Assembly: GCA_031273885.1 (NCBI GenBank)
Contig: JAISRA010000043.1
Location: forward strand, 1-8,637
Length of the DNA: 8,637 nt
Direction: 5' to 3'
Source of the DNA: Endomicrobium sp.
GTDB taxonomy: Bacteria; Elusimicrobiota; Endomicrobiia; Endomicrobiales; Endomicrobiaceae
Within the stretch, counting starts at the first letter, position 1. Each line of letters starts with the position of its first letter. This document shows, piece after piece, positions 4,901 through 8,637 of the stretch. Both the position numbers and the translations under genes were made by a program. The notes beneath the pieces were generated by a model, which had not been told where the DNA came from, did not search any database, and saw only the letters and a program-made list of their open reading frames with translations.

Positions 4901-7342
4901 TCATTTAACAACGAGTGTAACAATTTTATTTTTGACATATATAAATTTTATTATTCGCTTACCTTTTAACTGAGCGACAATTTTGTTATCTGTTTCTATA
5001 ATGTTTTTCACTACCTCTTCTCCAGCATCCACAGAAGCCATTATTCTACCTTTTAACTTTCCGTTTATCTGCACAGGAAGTTCTATGGAGTCTTCATGTA
5101 TTATACTTTCATCAAAAACAGGCCATGCATAAGTTGATACATACTTTTTATATCCCAACCGCTCCCATATTTCTTCGCAAAGATGAGGAGTAAATGGCAC
5201 CATTAAAAGAATAACTGTCTTGTACACTTCAAGAGATGTGCCATTATCACTTGAATGATACCTATAAGTATATAAAGCATTTACAAGCTCCATTATTGAA
5301 GAAATTGCAGTATTAAGTTGAAACTCTTCTTCTATAACGCGAGTAATTTTTTTAATTGTCTTATGCGCTATTCTTAATATATCTGCCTTGTCTCTTTCAG
5401 AAGCAACAACATCAGATTTTGTATTAATGATATCGTAAAGACGCCATATTCTATTTATAAATCTCCAACATCCGTCAAGTCCCTCATAAGACCAATCTAA
5501 TTGTTTCTGCGGTGGAGCGACAAAAAGAATAAAAAGTCTTGTCGTATCCGCGCCATATTTTTTAATAAGTTCATCAGGACTTACAATATTTCCCTTTGAT
5601 TTAGACATTGCACTACCACCTAATGTCACCATTCCCTGGGTTAAAAGATTTATAAACGGCTCGTCATGCTTTACAAGACCCAAATCTCTCATAACTTTAT
5701 ACCAAAATCTTGAATATATTAAGTGCATGCACGCATGTTCTATTCCGCCAATGTACTGATTTACCGGCATCCAATAATTTAATTTTGAACTGTCAAAAAT
5801 CTCATTATCATTATGAGCGTCGCAATACCTTACATAATACCACGAAGAATCTACAAACGTGTCCATTGTATCTGTTTCTCTTTTTGCATCTGCGCCACAT
5901 TTAGGACATTTTACATTTACAAAAGTTTTGCTTGATTTTAACGGTGACTTACCTCCGCCACTAAACTCGACATCTTCAGGAAGAAGTACTGGTAAATCTT
6001 TTTCAGGCACAGCAACGATACCGCATTTTTCACAATGAACCATAGGTATAGGCGTTCCCCAATATCTTTGTCTTGATATAAGCCAGTCTTTAAGCTTAAA
6101 ACTTATTGTTTTGTTGCCCAAACCCTGTTTTTCTACCCACTGAGCAAGTATGTCACAAGCTTCTGTAGACTTTGTTCCGTCAAACTGTCCTGAATTTATA
6201 AGAACGCCCTCGCTTTCATAAGCGTGTTGCTCAACAAACACAGAGCTGCTTCCCTTTATAACTTCTATAACAGGGATATTATATTTTTTTGCAAATTCCC
6301 AATCTCTCTGATCATGAGCAGGCACTGCCATAATGGCTCCAGTACCATATCCTGTCAAAACATAATCTGCCGTAAAAACAGGAATCTCTTTGCCTGTTGC
6401 AGGATTTAATGCTTTAATACCCTCGAGTTTTACTCCGTCTTTTTCTTTACTTGAAAATCTCTCTATACTTGATTTTCTGCCACTTGCAAGCACATATTCT
6501 GCAACTTTGTCATAATTTGTAATTTGCAACTTCATTTCATTTATAATTTCGTGCTCCGGAGCTACAACCATAAAAGTGACGCCAAAAAGAGTATCCGGTC
6601 TTGTTGTAAATACTCTTAATTTTTTATCCGTCCCCTGTAGTATAAAATCGACTTCTACACCAAAGGATTTGCCTATCCAGTTTTTCTGCATAGATAAAAC
6701 CTGTCCGGGCCAGCTACCGAGTTGTTTGTGACCTTCTAAAAGTTCGAAGGCATAATCTTTAATTTTCATAAACCACTGTTCCAAATCTCTGCGTTCGGTA
6801 TGACTATCGCACCTCCAGCACATGCCGTTTAAGACCTGCTCGTTTGCAAGAACAGTTTGGCATGATGGACACCAGTTTACATTTGCATTTTTTCTAAAAA
6901 TTAAACCTTTTTCCCACATTTTTATGAAAAGCCATTGAGTCCATTTATAGTATTCAGAATCACAAGTAGATATTTCTCTGCTCCAGTCGTAACAAATACC
7001 TAAAATTTTTAATTGATCTCTCATACGTGCAATATTTTGTTTTATCCATTTTGCTGGATGAGTTTTATTCTTTATGGCAGCATTTTCCGCAGGAAGACCA
7101 AAAGCATCCCAGCCTATCGGATGCAAAACATTTCTACCTTTCATTTTGTGAAAGCGTGCAAATACGTCTCCGATACTGTAATTCCTAACATGCCCCATAT
7201 GTAAATTGCCAGAAGGATAAGGAAGCATTTCGAGACAATAATATTTTTCTTTGCTTGAATCTTCTTTGCTTTCAAAAACTTTACCTTCAGCCCATATTGT
7301 CTGCCATTTTTCCTCTATTTCGTAATGATTATACTCCGCCAT
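4901..7342 (-). CDS. leuS: Leucyl-tRNA synthetase (class Ia)
   Basis: LeuRS charges tRNA-Leu with leucine at the expense of ATP and edits mischarged products. The 813-residue protein is complete. In order it has PYPSGNLHMGHVRNY (41-55) with HMGH as the HIGH motif; a zinc-binding pair CPSC (158-161) and CWRC (175-178); the CP1 editing domain with TTRPDTLFGVTF (246-257) and GTGAIMAVPAHDQRDWEFA (333-351), including the conserved editing Asp; and a second cysteine cluster CEKC (437-440) and CPKC (479-482). MSKSKGN (579-585) follows, then the anticodon-binding helices and a C-terminal domain beginning around ELPVQINGKLKG. The first Lys of KMSKS is Ala (AMSKS). ATG at 7340-7342 is preferred over an in-frame TTG four codons upstream, because GAGAGGG lies just before the ATG and overlaps that TTG. 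It leads leuS-lptE-holA; the lptE start follows its stop by 10 nt. Confidence 0.98.
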   Translation of the reverse strand: MAEYNHYEIEEKWQTIWAEGKVFESKEDSSKEKYYCLEMLPYPSGNLHMGHVRNYSIGDVFARFHKMKGRNVLHPIGWDAFGLPAENAAIKNKTHPAKWIKQNIARMRDQLKILGICYDWSREISTCDSEYYKWTQWLFIKMWEKGLIFRKNANVNWCPSCQTVLANEQVLNGMCWRCDSHTERRDLEQWFMKIKDYAFELLEGHKQLGSWPGQVLSMQKNWIGKSFGVEVDFILQGTDKKLRVFTTRPDTLFGVTFMVVAPEHEIINEMKLQITNYDKVAEYVLASGRKSSIERFSSKEKDGVKLEGIKALNPATGKEIPVFTADYVLTGYGTGAIMAVPAHDQRDWEFAKKYNIPVIEVIKGSSSVFVEQHAYESEGVLINSGQFDGTKSTEACDILAQWVEKQGLGNKTISFKLKDWLISRQRYWGTPIPMVHCEKCGIVAVPEKDLPVLLPEDVEFSGGGKSPLKSSKTFVNVKCPKCGADAKRETDTMDTFVDSSWYYVRYCDAHNDNEIFDSSKLNYWMPVNQYIGGIEHACMHLIYSRFWYKVMRDLGLVKHDEPFINLLTQGMVTLGGSAMSKSKGNIVSPDELIKKYGADTTRLFILFVAPPQKQLDWSYEGLDGCWRFINRIWRLYDIINTKSDVVASERDKADILRIAHKTIKKITRVIEEEFQLNTAISSIMELVNALYTYRYHSSDNGTSLEVYKTVILLMVPFTPHLCEEIWERLGYKKYVSTYAWPVFDESIIHEDSIELPVQINGKLKGRIMASVDAGEEVVKNIIETDNKIVAQLKGKRIIKFIYVKNKIVTLVVK

Positions 7343-7345
7343 TTT

Positions 7346-7352
7346 CCCTCTC
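7346..7352 (-). promoter_or_regulatory. Ribosome binding site deciding the leuS start
   Basis: GAGAGGG on the minus strand ends 3 nt before ATG at 7340-7342. An in-frame TTG at 7352-7354 overlaps this site and has only an AT-rich sequence upstream, so the ATG is the better start. Confidence 0.75.
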
Positions 7353-7393
7353 AATTAAATACTTTTTTCTTTAAATTTTTATGATATTTTCAA

Positions 7394-7421
7394 TTATCAA
7401 ATTAAACTTTAATAATGATAA
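7394..7421. promoter_or_regulatory. Operator-like imperfect palindrome upstream of leuS
   Basis: On the minus strand an outer TTATCA/TGATAA pair (6 bp) encloses an inner ATTAAA-G-TTTAAT pair (6 bp, one central base), with two versus one T between the layers. The 28-bp nested symmetry, centred about 65 bp upstream of the leuS ATG, resembles a dimeric repressor site more than an RNA hairpin, because the inner loop would be a single base. The composition is almost all A/T, so chance symmetry cannot be excluded. Confidence 0.35.
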
Positions 7422-7580
7422 AGCATTATGCGGACAACATGCATATATTTATCAATTAGTACATATTTCATAATCTTATTTATATAATAGGTAAATATTT
7501 CATTAGCAATATTTTATGGCAACAAAATTATTAAATGAACCCATTGCATAAAGAAATCATGAACAAATAACCCCAATATA

Positions 7581-8318
7581 TTATTTTCTTAAAAAAACAA
7601 AATGTTCTAGATTCCCTTTTGGCCCTTTGAGACCGGAATCATTCTCAGAAATTATTTTAAAACCCAAATCTAACGCGACTTTTTTTATTTTATTTATAGC
7701 TTTTTGTCTCAATTTTTCATCTTTTACGACACCTTTTTTTATTTCTGACGGCTCAAGCTCAAACTGAGGTTTTATCATAGCCAAAACAAAACCGTTATAT
7801 GTAATATTTTTATATGCCACAGGTAATATTTTATCGAGAGATATAAAAGAAACATCTATCGTTGCAAAATCTATGTTATCTTTTAACAAAGAGCCATCAA
7901 AATATCTGAAATTAATATTTTCAATATTTACAACACGTTTATCATTTCTCAGTTTATAATGTAACTGCCCTGTCCCAACGTCAACTGCATAAACTTTAGT
8001 TGCACCTTTTTGAAGCATACAATCTGTAAAACCGCCAGTCGATGCCCCTATATCCAAACAAACGAATCCTTTCACATCTATAACAAGCGCATCTAAAACA
8101 GAGTCTAATTTTAATCCACCCCGCGAAACATATGGATTCATGTTTTTAACTTCAACCAGATCTTCTCTGCTGACTAAAGTTCCGGGCTTACATTGAACTT
8201 GACTATTTACAAGTACACTGCCACTCATTACGAAAGCCTTAGCTTTTGTACGAGTTTGCACCAAGCCTTTTTCAAAAAGTAAATTATCAAGACGTTTTTT
8301 ATTTTTGCCATGATTCAT
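7581..8318 (-). CDS. tlyA: TlyA-family RNA 2'-O-methyltransferase (S4 plus FtsJ domains)
   Basis: TlyA-family enzymes use S-adenosylmethionine to methylate ribose 2'-OH groups of rRNA; the mycobacterial enzyme modifies both subunits and affects capreomycin sensitivity. The 245-residue length is normal. An N-terminal S4 RNA-binding domain (about 7-58) contains KKRLDNLLFEKGLVQTRTKAKAFV (7-30). SRGGLKLDSVL (65-75) leads into the Rossmann methyltransferase domain, with the SAM motif DIGASTGGFTDCML (89-102), VYAVDVGTGQLHYKLR (109-124), TIDVSFISLDKILP (153-166) and MIKPQFE (181-187). Lys70, Asp155, Lys183 and Glu238 fit the K-D-K-E catalytic tetrad. Some homologues have been called haemolysins; the methyltransferase reading is better supported here. 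ATG at 8316-8318 is chosen because the S4 domain begins at once, but its Shine-Dalgarno is weak. The dxs stop is only 17 nt upstream, suggesting coupling. Confidence 0.95.
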   Translation of the reverse strand: MNHGKNKKRLDNLLFEKGLVQTRTKAKAFVMSGSVLVNSQVQCKPGTLVSREDLVEVKNMNPYVSRGGLKLDSVLDALVIDVKGFVCLDIGASTGGFTDCMLQKGATKVYAVDVGTGQLHYKLRNDKRVVNIENINFRYFDGSLLKDNIDFATIDVSFISLDKILPVAYKNITYNGFVLAMIKPQFELEPSEIKKGVVKDEKLRQKAINKIKKVALDLGFKIISENDSGLKGPKGNLEHFVFLRK

Positions 8319-8335
8319 AATTAATTTTCAACTCT

Positions 8336-8637
8336 TTATTTTGACGTTTTAAGTAATTGGAAGGCTTTTTCCGCAATACTTTCAGATGTAAGACCATATT
8401 TTTTTCTTAAGATTTTTAAATCACCATGCTCTATAAATTGATCTGGAAGACCCACACACTCAACAACAGCTTCTCTATCATGCAAGAAAGCTTTTATGCC
8501 ATAACCAAATCCGCCTGTCAAAACGTTTTCTTCAATTGTAATAAACTTTTTTGTTTTTAAAAGCATTTCTTTTATGATATCTAAATCAAGAGGTTTTACA
8601 AACCTCATATTTACAACAGAAGCACTTATATTTTTTT
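8336..8637 (-). CDS. dxs: 1-deoxy-D-xylulose-5-phosphate synthase, C-terminal end only
   Basis: Dxs condenses pyruvate and glyceraldehyde 3-phosphate using thiamine diphosphate, the first step of the methylerythritol phosphate route to isoprenoids. Only the last 100 or so codons lie in the window, corresponding to the C-terminal transketolase domain. The family pattern is clear: SVVNMRFVKPLD, then ITIEENVLTGGFGYGI, then VGLPDQFIEHGD and the closing YGLTSESIAEKAFQLL. The reading frame stays open to the window edge, with the conserved VVN just before MRFVKP, so the methionine at 8606-8608 is internal and not a start (most homologues have Ala there). The gene ends in TAA at 8336-8338, 17 nt before tlyA, a neighbour pair common in bacteria. 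I see no sign of truncation apart from the window boundary. Confidence 0.96.
   Translation of the reverse strand, partial: KNISASVVNMRFVKPLDLDIIKEMLLKTKKFITIEENVLTGGFGYGIKAFLHDREAVVECVGLPDQFIEHGDLKILRKKYGLTSESIAEKAFQLLKTSK

Larger units (their letters stand above)
7343..7580. other. Gap between tlyA and leuS, probable leuS promoter region
   Basis: This 238-nt stretch is very AT-rich and has no supportable gene on either strand; in-frame starts reach stops within a few codons. It must hold the end of the tlyA transcript and, most likely, a leuS promoter. Weak minus-strand hexamer pairs exist, such as TTGCTA and TATATA at 17-bp spacing, but each matches only about 4 of 6 consensus bases and would arise easily by chance. 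No terminator with a T-run is visible after tlyA, so read-through into leuS is possible. I see no T-box riboswitch features. Confidence 0.6.

Noticed and set aside
4891..4938. Longer lptE start adding 16 N-terminal residues
   Set aside because: It would overlap leuS by 38 nt and put extra residues before an otherwise standard lipoprotein signal peptide; the internal ATG has its own AAAGGA site.
5710..7204. Short plus-strand reading frames opposite leuS
   Set aside because: Each is about 60 codons and antisense to conserved LeuRS coding sequence.
7343..7354. In-frame TTG as leuS start
   Set aside because: The TTG overlaps the ribosome binding site of the downstream ATG and adds only MRGK before the conserved N-terminus.
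7343..7580. T-box riboswitch before leuS
   Set aside because: No conserved T-box bulge sequence, specifier stem or terminator/antiterminator pair is visible; the region is nearly all A/T.
8606..8608. ATG as the start of a small separate protein
   Set aside because: The frame continues upstream with the conserved Dxs residues VVN before RFVKP, so it is an internal codon of a gene cut by the window edge.
1..8637. Mobile elements, CRISPR arrays, tRNA/rRNA genes or defence genes
   Set aside because: No terminal inverted repeats with a transposase, no spaced direct repeats and no RNA gene signatures; nearly all of the window is accounted for by eight housekeeping genes.

Overview
The window carries eight protein genes, all on the minus strand and almost wall to wall, so transcription runs from high to low coordinates. 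In transcription order they are dxs (3' end only), tlyA, leuS, lptE, holA, hrcA, grpE and dnaK (5' part only). I see no RNA gene, insertion sequence, CRISPR array, prophage gene or broken gene. The DNA is AT-rich. An lptE lipoprotein gene implies an outer membrane with lipopolysaccharide, while DnaK lacks the segment of about 24 residues found in E. coli DnaK. AT-richness, a diderm envelope, HrcA/CIRCE control and this kind of DnaK would fit a non-proteobacterial diderm such as Elusimicrobiota (Endomicrobium-like). That placement comes from memory and is tentative.

Region 8637-7581 holds the end of dxs (isoprenoid precursor synthesis) followed 17 nt later by tlyA (S4-domain RNA 2'-O-methyltransferase), a pair found together in many bacteria. 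A 238-nt AT-rich gap (7343-7580) follows, probably containing the leuS promoter and a palindrome.

Region 7342-3246 is leuS-lptE-holA: leucyl-tRNA synthetase, the LptD partner of the outer-membrane LPS translocon, and the clamp-loader delta subunit of DNA polymerase III. E. coli has the same gene order, which strengthens the call for the divergent lptE. The true starts of leuS and lptE lie downstream of the longest possible reading frames.

Region 3245-3010 is the control region of the heat-shock operon. It has a promoter with perfect -35 and -10 hexamers at 17-bp spacing, a CIRCE operator over the expected transcription start, and two further half-site-like copies extending into the -10 and -35 boxes. 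HrcA, the first gene product of the operon, is expected to bind CIRCE and repress hrcA-grpE-dnaK. GrpE is the nucleotide exchange factor for DnaK, so repressor, chaperone and cofactor form one feedback circuit.

Overall this is a conserved housekeeping region. The points most worth a second look are the layered half-sites at the hrcA promoter, the DnaK indels, and the palindrome upstream of leuS. I found no evidence for an undescribed system.
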